From: Actinomycetes bacterium
GTDB taxonomy: Bacteria > Actinomycetota > Acidimicrobiia > Acidimicrobiales > Acidimicrobiaceae
Direction: 5' to 3'
DNA: 7,676 nucleotides
Assembly: GCA_021792075.1 (NCBI GenBank)
Contig: JAJYVK010000072.1
Span: 1-7,676, forward strand
The position numbers were made by a program, and so were the translations under genes. Within the stretch, counting starts at the first letter, position 1. The number at the start of each line of letters is the position of its first letter. Below the pieces are notes generated by a model. It saw nothing but the letters and a program-made list of their open reading frames with translations. It was not told where the DNA came from and did no database searches. Positions 1-6,636 of the stretch are shown piece after piece.

Positions 1-696
1 CAGCAGAAAGACAAAGCTTGAGTCTTCGGGTGCGAGTGTTTCCTTTTGAAAAAGCTTGATGAGGTCGTAGTAAGGCTGAAGTACTCTGGGACCCCTACGG
101 CCTTGGAGCCGAGCACTTATGCTAGAGTTGGTGCCGCTCACCAGGGGAGCGCCGAGAAGTATCGTGAGAACTTGAATGATTTGGACCACGACTGGCGACA
201 AGTTTAGGTTACCCAACACTACCTCCACGTAGTTCCAAGAACTCTGTAGAGGCCATTAGCTCACTAGGAGCGGTTCAGGGTAAGACCAGCCGGAACCTCA
301 TCCGACGACTTGCACCATCAGCTAAGGCGATCTTTCTGATCTGCAAATCGCACCCAATTTACATTATGTGACACATTCTGTCCAGCACCAAGTGGGTCTT
401 TATGACAACTGTCGTGCTTAAGCCCAGTTTCAAAGTGATGCGAGAACGCTACACAAATGAAATCAAAACAGAGTGCTCTTGGGTCGGTCGGCACCGGCAA
501 CGCTGGTTGGCATGAGTTCTTGATATGGCCTTTTTCATAGGCGGCGACGTTACCAAGCAGCCGTGAGGCTCATAAGTAAAGGTCTTATATCCTGTGACAC
601 GGAGCTGGATTGTGGCCTGGCAGATTCGAAGTGGATTGAAGCGCCTATTTGTGCAGTTGATCCGTGATAGGAATGAAGTTGTGTGCAGTTTTCTAG
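1..696. other. Region without a convincing gene
   Basis: All six frames are broken by stops, and no open stretch here has a recognisable domain together with a usable start and ribosome binding site. What can be seen: an open stretch at 22-207 (+) that reads like protein but has no good start; a 37-codon ATG reading frame at 402-515 (+); an 11-base palindrome at 366-376 (ATGTG-A-CACAT); and an 8-base palindrome at 416-423 (GCTTAAGC). The stretch looks slightly more AT-rich than the genes that follow. It may hold the decayed end of an old gene and the promoter of the lipoprotein gene at 697. I could not identify a -35/-10 pair that I would defend. Confidence 0.6.
22..207 (+). pseudogene. Possible remnant of an unrecognised gene (C-terminal end)
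   Basis: An open stretch in frame 1 runs from just after a TGA at 19-21 to a TAG at 205-207. The last ~40 residues have a protein-like composition, including the run YARVGAAHQGS followed by AEKYRENLNDLDHDW, which is charged and looks helical. There is no ATG or GTG start. The only possible initiator near the beginning is a TTG at 46, with no ribosome binding site in front. The other two forward frames also stop within the first 60 bases, so no intact gene enters from the left edge in any forward frame. It could be the decayed 3' end of a gene, or chance. I do not recognise the family. Confidence 0.2.
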
Positions 697-2541
697 ATGA
701 AATCGAAGCGCAAAGAAAGAGCATTGATGCACAGATGGCCGATAGCTGTAGGTTTGGCTTTATCAACTCTCATGATGTCTGGATGTGGAGGCAGCGCTGA
801 TGCCAGTCAGGTAGCAAGTTCTACCATTATTGTCACGAAATTCAACGGTCAAATGAACATCACGGCCACGAAACAGTCCGCTCTTGTCGACAGCTCCGGG
901 ATCCTGCAGCACGTCGACTCGGTTTCTTACATCTCAAAGGCACAAGTAATAGCCACCCAAGATTCGGGTAACGAGACGGATGTATTCAAAAGTCTTGACG
1001 AGGGAAGCAGTTGGCACCAGATCGCGATCATACCTGGGTCGGTCATCACGACGGATTTCGTCGACGCTCAGGTCGGCTTTACATTGTCAGATGGTCCTGG
1101 CAGTTCTTCGTCTCCGTCGCTTTACTCAACATCGAATGGCGGACAAACTTGGATGAAAGTAAATACCGCACCGTTCATCTCCCTGAGATTTGTCTCCGCG
1201 GAGGCTGGTTTCGCCGTTATGAAGGGTGGCAGTTCGGGTGCCGCAGTTCAGAGTTCCGCGCTCTATAAAACGGCAGACGGCGGGAGAACGTGGTCTTTGG
1301 TACCGTCGCCCTTGAACGCCTCTGTCGTCTCGGCAACGTTCAGCTTTGTGAATCCCACCGAAGGCTGGTTGCTAACAGGCTCTCGTGCTGCCGGGGGTGA
1401 AATCAAATATCTTTATCGGACGGTTGACGCTGGCAACACCTGGTCTCAGGTAGCCCAGACCTCTTCAGGCTCGGGAGGGGCGCCTGGCCTAAACCAGTTC
1501 CCGCCTCTCGGAAAAGTCGGGCAGCTGGATTTCATCAGTCCTACCATGGGCTTCATCGACCTAGTCCAAGGTGGCTTTTTCGAGTCGCAGGACGGCGGAA
1601 AGACCTGGGCGCAGCGGCTCCTGCAGGGATTACCAGTTCAGTCTGAGAGAGGAATTCTGGGATTTGCCGTATGGAGCCCGGAGAGTTTTTCGCTTGTGAC
1701 GGACCGGCCCTCTTTCTGGCTCACGAAGTCTCAGAACCAATGGTTGCGTGTCTACCCAGCCCATCGTGAGATGGGAATCTACAGTGGGATCAGTGGCCTT
1801 TACGCACTTTCCCAGGCCGGGGAGTTGAGTAGCATCCAGACTTCAAGCTCCCAACAGGTTGTGTCAAAGGTTCCTAGCGGAACGATCCAAGTGGAACCTT
1901 TCTCAACTGGAATAGCAGCGTATACTCCCGCGAGGATATACATGACCACAGACGGTGCTCACTGGGAGCAGGTGCCTTTTCCTCACGGTTGGTCTTTAGT
2001 GCAAGGCCATTTCATCTCGGAGGAGTTCGGGATCGTTGTAGCCAATGACAATGGGCCGCCGGGTTCAGCCGTGTTGGAGCTCACCAATGATGGTGGAAGC
2101 AACTGGGAGACTGTGCAAACCAAGTTCCATCCGTTTGCAATCGACCCGATCTCTCCTACGAGCTGGTGGGCGATCGGAGGTACTGATGTCACTTTGACTC
2201 GCAACATCGCGAAGCTAGGCTCGAGGCAGATGTTGTGGAACCTTTACTTCACCGCTGACGGGGGTAAATCCTGGGATGAGTTCATAGCCAACTGGCATGC
2301 GGTAGGCGGACTCGATTTTGTGAGTACCTCGGAGGGCTATGTCTGGGTCCCGGGCATTCTCTACAGAACGGTGGATCGAGGCAGTTCATTCATCCGCAAC
2401 TATCTTCCTCCACAGATTGGTCTCGAAGGTATCTCCTCTATGACTTTTCAGCCCGGCGGAGTGGGTTGGTCGCTTGGGAATGGGGGCTATCCAATTTACC
2501 ATACCATAGACGCAGGTGCTCACTGGGGACCGAATCCATAG
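697..2541 (+). CDS. Secreted lipoprotein with Asp-box (BNR/YCF48-like) repeats, predicted beta-propeller
   Basis: This 614-residue protein is predicted to be exported and lipid-anchored on the outer face of the membrane. Residues 1-30 form a lipoprotein signal: a basic start (MKSKRKER), a hydrophobic core at about 15-27, and a lipobox-like MSGC with the Cys at 30. Ten Asp-box-like motifs (x-x-D-x-G-x-x-W) follow, ending near residues 106, 152, 199, 249, 304, 423, 470, 526, 565 (Phe for Trp) and 610. The one at 423 is a residue short. Between them recurs a second motif, F-[IV]-[SND]-x-x-x-G-[FWY], for example at 121, 165, 217, 279 and 541. This pattern is typical of BNR, sortilin-like and YCF48-type propellers. 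Residues 305-415 have no Asp box and probably hold degenerate blades. The start is uncertain: ATG 697 abuts an in-frame TAG, and ATG 727 (residue 11) also leaves a working signal peptide and has an A/G-rich stretch upstream. The ligand is unknown. Asp boxes occur in sialidases, but I see no catalytic sialidase signature. Confidence 0.88.
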   Translation: MKSKRKERALMHRWPIAVGLALSTLMMSGCGGSADASQVASSTIIVTKFNGQMNITATKQSALVDSSGILQHVDSVSYISKAQVIATQDSGNETDVFKSLDEGSSWHQIAIIPGSVITTDFVDAQVGFTLSDGPGSSSSPSLYSTSNGGQTWMKVNTAPFISLRFVSAEAGFAVMKGGSSGAAVQSSALYKTADGGRTWSLVPSPLNASVVSATFSFVNPTEGWLLTGSRAAGGEIKYLYRTVDAGNTWSQVAQTSSGSGGAPGLNQFPPLGKVGQLDFISPTMGFIDLVQGGFFESQDGGKTWAQRLLQGLPVQSERGILGFAVWSPESFSLVTDRPSFWLTKSQNQWLRVYPAHREMGIYSGISGLYALSQAGELSSIQTSSSQQVVSKVPSGTIQVEPFSTGIAAYTPARIYMTTDGAHWEQVPFPHGWSLVQGHFISEEFGIVVANDNGPPGSAVLELTNDGGSNWETVQTKFHPFAIDPISPTSWWAIGGTDVTLTRNIAKLGSRQMLWNLYFTADGGKSWDEFIANWHAVGGLDFVSTSEGYVWVPGILYRTVDRGSSFIRNYLPPQIGLEGISSMTFQPGGVGWSLGNGGYPIYHTIDAGAHWGPNP

Positions 2542-2674
2542 CGAAGTGGGAGCTGGCCTGGAGCCACTGCATTAATGTGCTTGCCTGTCCCTCGATCTTC
2601 GTAGGATTCGTGCTCTCGCCCACCTCCATGCCGGGATATGTCCTGTTTGGATGTGGCAGGACTAAGTTTGAATC

Positions 2675-2932
2675 ATGAGCAAAAAGCATGTATGGATTCT
2701 TAGGGTTTCGTCATTGTGGACTTTTTATGTGTGGGCGGTACTAGTGCGAAATATGATAGTTGACCGCACCAATACTATTGGATTTCGCGCGGTTCACATC
2801 GGGCTGGCGATAGTCTCATTTGCGTTTGCCGCTGCAACGTGGAGAATTTCGAATTTGATATCCAAGGATATCGCCATGCAGTGGAATCGCGATACCACGT
2901 CAGGAGTGGCAGTTCACAAGTCGTCACAGTGA
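2675..2932 (+). CDS. Small two-helix membrane protein, SCO4848-like
   Basis: This 85-residue protein starts at ATG 2675. It has two predicted membrane helices, at about residues 9-27 and 40-57, joined by a short loop containing a Val-Arg-Asn-Met then Asp pattern (VRNMIVD) and a later FRAVH motif, then a polar tail of about 25 residues. From memory, the W-rich first helix, the R/K-N...D loop and the F..VH entry into helix 2 match the short actinobacterial SCO4848 family, which has no established function. The tail is longer than I recall for that family. Ribosome binding is weak: only GGCAGG at 2655-2660, 14 bases upstream. It follows a 133-base gap after the lipoprotein gene, in which I see no strong terminator. 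Its stop overlaps the exporter start, which suggests co-translation and a possible accessory role for the transporter. The reading frame is probably real; the family assignment is tentative. Confidence 0.65.
   Translation: MSKKHVWILRVSSLWTFYVWAVLVRNMIVDRTNTIGFRAVHIGLAIVSFAFAAATWRISNLISKDIAMQWNRDTTSGVAVHKSSQ
2929..2932 (+). promoter_or_regulatory. GTGA stop/start overlap (translational coupling site)
   Basis: The TGA that ends the small membrane gene (2930-2932) shares bases with an in-frame GTG (2929-2931) of the exporter gene. Such four-base overlaps usually mean that terminating ribosomes restart on the next gene. An AGGAG lies at 2902-2906, 22 bases upstream, which is too far for ordinary initiation and so fits re-initiation. 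Two earlier GTG codons are in frame, at 2839 (no ribosome binding site) and 2881 (AAGGA at 2864-2868, spacing 12). Starting at 2929 places the first residues directly before the first transmembrane domain, as is usual for this family. Confidence 0.55.
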
Positions 2933-5900
2933 AAGGCGCCAACTGGGTCGTCAGGTTGGCCCGTTTGGTCCTGACGCATAGGAGGAACGTAACACTTGCT
3001 CTTGGAGCGTCGATCATCGGAATGGTGATCTCAGCTGTTGTGCCTGTGGTGGAGAAAACTATCATCGACAGCGTAGTGATCTCTAAAATTCAGCCGCTTG
3101 CCCCGTGGCTGGCGGTACTCGTAGCGCTAGGGCTGGCTGGCTTCGCCCTCTCTTTTGTGCGGCGTTACGCTGGCGGGAGGCTGGCATTCGACGTTCAGCA
3201 TCAGATCCGCAACTCGATCTTCGAGCATTTGCAAAGACTTGATTTTGCCCGTCACGACGAGCTCGCCACAGGGCAACTGGTTTCTCGAGCTAATTCTGAC
3301 GTTGGTCTTGTCCAGGGTCTCCTATCTTTCACCCCGCTTCTGATCGGAAACCTGGCCATGCTCCTCTTTGCAGTTGTGGTGATGCTTGTTGTGTCTCCGG
3401 AGCTTGCCTTGGTGGAGATACTTTCAATTCCAGTCTTGGCCTTTGCCTCCCTGAGACTTAGAGCCTCGGTTTTTCCGGCGAGTTGGGATGCTCAGCAGAA
3501 AGAAGGAGAGGTTGCAGTCGTCGTGGAGGAGGCTGTGACCGGGGTAAGGGTTGTCAAAGGTTTTGGAATGGAGGCGAGGGAGCAAGCGAAGCTCTCTGAA
3601 AGCGCTCAGAGGTTATATCGTTCAAGGGTGAGGCTGGTGGGGCTTCAGAGCAAGCTCCAAGCATTGCTGGCTTTCATTCCGATGCTCACCCAAGCGGGAG
3701 TGCTTGGTCTCGGCGGCTATTTGGCCCTACACCACCATCTCAGTATCGGCTCGCTCTTGCTTTTTTCCTCCTACGTTGTGCAAATTGGTTCACCAGTGAG
3801 ACAGCTCTCGACGCTCCTTTCTTTCTCGCAGCAGGCACGAGCAGGAGCCGAGAGAATATTCGACCTTCTCGATTCGAATCCGATAGTGCAGGAGGCTCCG
3901 GATGCAGTGCCGCTCAGAGCCTCCGGAGGAAAGATTGAATTCCAGCACGTGAGTTTCGGATACACCAAGGAGCACCGGGTTCTCGATGATTTTTCGCTTA
4001 CGGTGCAGGATGGCGAGACCGTGGCGCTGGTCGGCCTTTCTGGCTCCGGGAAATCCACGCTGGCACTCTTGGTGCCACGGTTCTATGACGTCTCATCTGG
4101 CCGGATCCTTATCGATGGTCAGGAGATCACAGGTGTGACGATTGATTCTCTGCGAAGCCAGGTCGGGGTGGTCTTCGAAGAGAGCTTTCTCTTCTCTGAC
4201 ACGATCAGAGCCAATATCGCCTACGGCAAGCCGGATGCGACTCTAGAGATGGTCGAGAATGCCGCCAAGATGGCTGGAGCTCAAAGGTTCATCTCTGAGT
4301 TCGAAAAAGGTTACGAGACAGTCGTCGGCGAGCGGGGATTGACACTCTCCGGAGGCCAACGGCAGAGGGTCGCGCTTGCCAGAGCCCTTATTACCAACCC
4401 CTCGATTCTGCTCCTCGACGACGCCACTTCGGCAGTGGACGCGGTCACCGAGTCGGAGATCAACCAGGCTCTATCGCTGTTCAAGGCCAACAAGACCGTC
4501 ATTCTGATTGCCCACAGGCGCTCGAGCCTTGCACTTGCTGACCGCATAGTCCTGATCGACAAGGGCAGCGTCGTCGCAGAGGGAAATCATGAAGATCTCA
4601 TGGCGACCTCCTCTTTATACAGAGCTCTCTTTGACGGTGAGGCGGAATCACTGAACGAGAATGTCCCGGAACCGCCAGGTGTGGCCCAGCCTTCCGCGAT
4701 ACCCAATGGTGGGGTCGCGGTGTCGAGCCCAGTTGTCCAGAGGATATCCATGCCCCGCGGTGGAGGGGGAGGTGGCAAGGGAATGATGGGGGTCGCTCTC
4801 ACGGCCACCCCAGAGCTGCTGGCGGCGCTGGACAAGCTGCCGGTTGCAAATGACGAGCATGGGGTTGATCTGGACGACCAGGCGAAGTTTCGAAGCCGGT
4901 TTTCGCTTCGCGAACTTGCAAGACCGTTTCGCTTTGCATTTATTGTTGGGTTTCTTCTGGTGGCTATCGACACCGGTCTCACAGTTATCGGGCCTGTCTT
5001 CACCAAAACAGGTATCGACTCCGGTGTTCTGGCAGGTTCGAAGACGGTTCTCATGCTCGCATTTGGGGGTTTCCTTCTGTCTGCCGTAGCAGATTTGTTC
5101 GTGATGTGGGGAGAGAATTACGTCACGGGACGCACTGCTGAACGCCTGTTGCTCGCCTTGAGAGTCCGGATCTTCTCGCATCTGCAAAGGCTTGGAATGG
5201 ACTTCTATGAGTCTGAGATGGGTGGCCGAATAATGACCAGGATGACCACGGATGTCGACGCACTTTCGAACCTGCTCCAGACAGGGCTGATCAACGCATT
5301 GGTAAGCATCTTGAGCTTTGTCGGCATAGCGATAGCACTAATGGTGATGAGTCCGAAGCTGACTCTCTACGCCTTTGCCGTCATTCCTCCTCTTGCTTTG
5401 GCGACGATCTGGTATCAGAGGGCGTCCAGTGCCGCCTACTCGATCGCCCGAGAGCGTATCGCCGAAGTGAACGCGAACCTTCAGGAGGGACTTTCAGGGG
5501 TGCGCGTAGCCCAAGCTTTCAGGAGACAGGCGAAGAACAGCAGTGACTTTTCAAAGGTCTCGAGCAATTACCGAGATGCGAGGATCAATGCCCAGAAGCT
5601 GGTCGCCATCTACTTTCCTTTCATCCTTCTTCTCAGTGACCTTGCTTCGGCGACGATACTTGGAGCAGGGACCGGTATGGTTCGGTCCCACGAGATAAAG
5701 GTCGGTGTTCTGATCGCATTCAGCCTTTACGTTGATCAGCTCTTTTCACCTCTTCAGCAGTTGTCGCAGACGTTTGACCAGTGGCAGCAGGCCAGAGTTT
5801 CGATGAATCAGATTTCCAGACTTATGCAGAGAGAGATCTCGACCCCACAGTTCGGCTCACCTCTAGAATTGGACCGGATCAAAGGAGAGATCGTATTCGA

Positions 5901-6624
5901 TGCCGTTCGCTTTGCCTATCCAGGTTCATCATATGATGCGCTAAGCGGACTCGATCTGAGGATTCACAGCGGAGAGACCGTTGCCCTTGTCGGCACAACC
6001 GGGGCTGGAAAGTCCACGGTTCTAAAGCTGATCGAGAGGTTCTACGATCCCACCTCCGGCAAGATCACGGTCGACGGTGTCGATCTTCGGAATCTGGATC
6101 TTGGTGCATATAGACGTAGGTTGGGCTTCGTTCCGCAGGAGCCGTTCCTCTTCACGGGAACAGTTGCAGAGAACATCGCATATACCAACCCCGAGGCTAC
6201 ATTGAAGGAGATCGAAGAATCAGGTCGAGCGGTTGGTGCCCACGATTTCATATCCACCCTGTCAGGCGGGTATGACTTTTTCGTTGCCGAACGTGGTAGG
6301 GCCCTTTCGGGCGGCCAGCGTCAGCTTATCGCTCTGGCCAGGGCCCATCTTGCCGATCCTTCCATTCTCCTCCTCGACGAGGCTACTGCGAATCTTGATC
6401 TGGCCACCGAGGCAAAGGTGAATGCGGCTCTTGGAATTTTGGCAAGGGGCCGCACCACAGTCATCGTTGCTCATAGATTGCCAACTGCGGCAAGAGCGGA
6501 TCGCGTCGTTGTCATTGAGGGCGGGTTGGTCGTTGAAGAGGGCTCTCACCGTCAGCTGATAGAAAAAGAGGGGATCTATGCTTCTATGTGGAGATCCTTT
6601 GAGGATCTCTATGGTGTGGCATAG
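2929..6624 (+). CDS. Fused heterodimer-type ABC exporter (TMD-NBD-TMD-NBD)
   Basis: With the GTG start at 2929 this is a 1231-residue membrane ATPase carrying both halves of a type IV (ABCB-like) exporter on one chain. It should pump an unknown substrate out of the cytoplasm. TMD1 lies at about 21-300 with six helices. NBD1 (about 335-565) has Walker A GLSGSGKST (369-377), signature LSGGQ (473-477), Walker B ending in D497, and the H-loop His529. TMD2 lies at about 669-940. NBD2 (about 987-1225) has Walker A (1022-1030), Q-loop Gln1070, LSGGQ (1126-1130), Walker B D1150-E1151, and His1182. NBD1 has Asp498 where the catalytic Glu should be and Glu417 where the Q-loop Gln should be, so site 1 is degenerate and NBD2 should do most of the hydrolysis. 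This asymmetry is known from heterodimeric exporters such as TM287/288 and TmrAB. The halves are joined by a linker of about 85 residues with a six-glycine run. Starts at 2839 or 2881 would add 30 or 16 residues. No C39 peptidase domain is present. Fold and class are secure; the substrate cannot be inferred. Confidence 0.96.
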   Translation: MKGANWVVRLARLVLTHRRNVTLALGASIIGMVISAVVPVVEKTIIDSVVISKIQPLAPWLAVLVALGLAGFALSFVRRYAGGRLAFDVQHQIRNSIFEHLQRLDFARHDELATGQLVSRANSDVGLVQGLLSFTPLLIGNLAMLLFAVVVMLVVSPELALVEILSIPVLAFASLRLRASVFPASWDAQQKEGEVAVVVEEAVTGVRVVKGFGMEAREQAKLSESAQRLYRSRVRLVGLQSKLQALLAFIPMLTQAGVLGLGGYLALHHHLSIGSLLLFSSYVVQIGSPVRQLSTLLSFSQQARAGAERIFDLLDSNPIVQEAPDAVPLRASGGKIEFQHVSFGYTKEHRVLDDFSLTVQDGETVALVGLSGSGKSTLALLVPRFYDVSSGRILIDGQEITGVTIDSLRSQVGVVFEESFLFSDTIRANIAYGKPDATLEMVENAAKMAGAQRFISEFEKGYETVVGERGLTLSGGQRQRVALARALITNPSILLLDDATSAVDAVTESEINQALSLFKANKTVILIAHRRSSLALADRIVLIDKGSVVAEGNHEDLMATSSLYRALFDGEAESLNENVPEPPGVAQPSAIPNGGVAVSSPVVQRISMPRGGGGGGKGMMGVALTATPELLAALDKLPVANDEHGVDLDDQAKFRSRFSLRELARPFRFAFIVGFLLVAIDTGLTVIGPVFTKTGIDSGVLAGSKTVLMLAFGGFLLSAVADLFVMWGENYVTGRTAERLLLALRVRIFSHLQRLGMDFYESEMGGRIMTRMTTDVDALSNLLQTGLINALVSILSFVGIAIALMVMSPKLTLYAFAVIPPLALATIWYQRASSAAYSIARERIAEVNANLQEGLSGVRVAQAFRRQAKNSSDFSKVSSNYRDARINAQKLVAIYFPFILLLSDLASATILGAGTGMVRSHEIKVGVLIAFSLYVDQLFSPLQQLSQTFDQWQQARVSMNQISRLMQREISTPQFGSPLELDRIKGEIVFDAVRFAYPGSSYDALSGLDLRIHSGETVALVGTTGAGKSTVLKLIERFYDPTSGKITVDGVDLRNLDLGAYRRRLGFVPQEPFLFTGTVAENIAYTNPEATLKEIEESGRAVGAHDFISTLSGGYDFFVAERGRALSGGQRQLIALARAHLADPSILLLDEATANLDLATEAKVNAALGILARGRTTVIVAHRLPTAARADRVVVIEGGLVVEEGSHRQLIEKEGIYASMWRSFEDLYGVA
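4645..4908 (+). other. Inter-half linker of the fused exporter, with glycine run
   Basis: The segment between NBD1 and TMD2 is Pro/Val/Ser-rich at first. It then has MPR followed by six glycines (4759-4776), KGMMG, and a TPELLAALDKLP stretch that looks helical, then an acidic GVDLDDQ before TMD2. From memory, separate second-half subunits of actinobacterial heterodimeric exporters often begin with a similar Gly-rich stretch followed by a TPELL...LP element. The linker may therefore preserve the old N-terminus of a formerly separate second subunit. There is no frameshift or stop in it, so the fusion is continuous in this sequence. Confidence 0.5.
6591..6609. repeat. Inverted repeat (hairpin) at the exporter 3' end, possible transcription end signal
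   Basis: GAGATCC (6591-6597) and GGATCTC (6603-6609) form a perfect 7-base stem with a 5-base loop (TTTGA). The stem can be lengthened with a few G-T and A-T pairs. It lies inside the last codons of the exporter, in front of a convergent gene only 12 bases past the stop. Neither strand has a T-run right after the stem, so it is not a classic intrinsic terminator. The coding sequence may produce the repeat by chance. Confidence 0.25.
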
Positions 6625-6636
6625 CAATTCAGGTGG

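Noticed and set aside
318..500. Minus-strand open frame of 60 residues
   Set aside because: No domain, no ribosome binding site and a His/Cys-scattered composition without structure. It lies in a region with no coding signal on either strand.
494..535. Hairpin ACCGGC-AAC-GCTGGT followed later by TTTTT, as a terminator
   Set aside because: The T-run is about 20 bases past the stem, so it does not fit an intrinsic terminator, and no gene end is established upstream of it.
449..766. Minus-strand open frame of 105 residues
   Set aside because: It crosses the lipoprotein start region, and its composition (many Cys, Arg and Thr, no hydrophobic pattern) is unlike a real protein.
576..800. Open frame (+) with GTG at 594 overlapping the start of the lipoprotein gene
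   Set aside because: It runs through the signal peptide and lipobox of the lipoprotein in another frame, has no good ribosome binding site and no recognisable domain. The lipoprotein signal is far stronger evidence.
697..2541. Sialidase identity for the Asp-box protein
   Set aside because: Asp boxes alone are shared by many propellers. I see no sialidase FRIP-type motif or catalytic arrangement.
2542..2674. Possible terminator or promoter in the gap after the lipoprotein gene
   Set aside because: Only a 5-base stem (AGTGG/CCACT) with a 14-base loop and no T-run, and a weak TTGCCT/TAGGAT pair with 15-base spacing. Neither is better than chance.
4587..5187. Long minus-strand open frames inside the exporter gene (155 and 179 residues)
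   Set aside because: They are antisense shadows of a confidently identified ABC exporter and show no domain of their own.
2929..6624. Bacteriocin or lantibiotic exporter role
   Set aside because: There is no N-terminal C39 peptidase domain, and no precursor peptide or modification gene is visible in the window.
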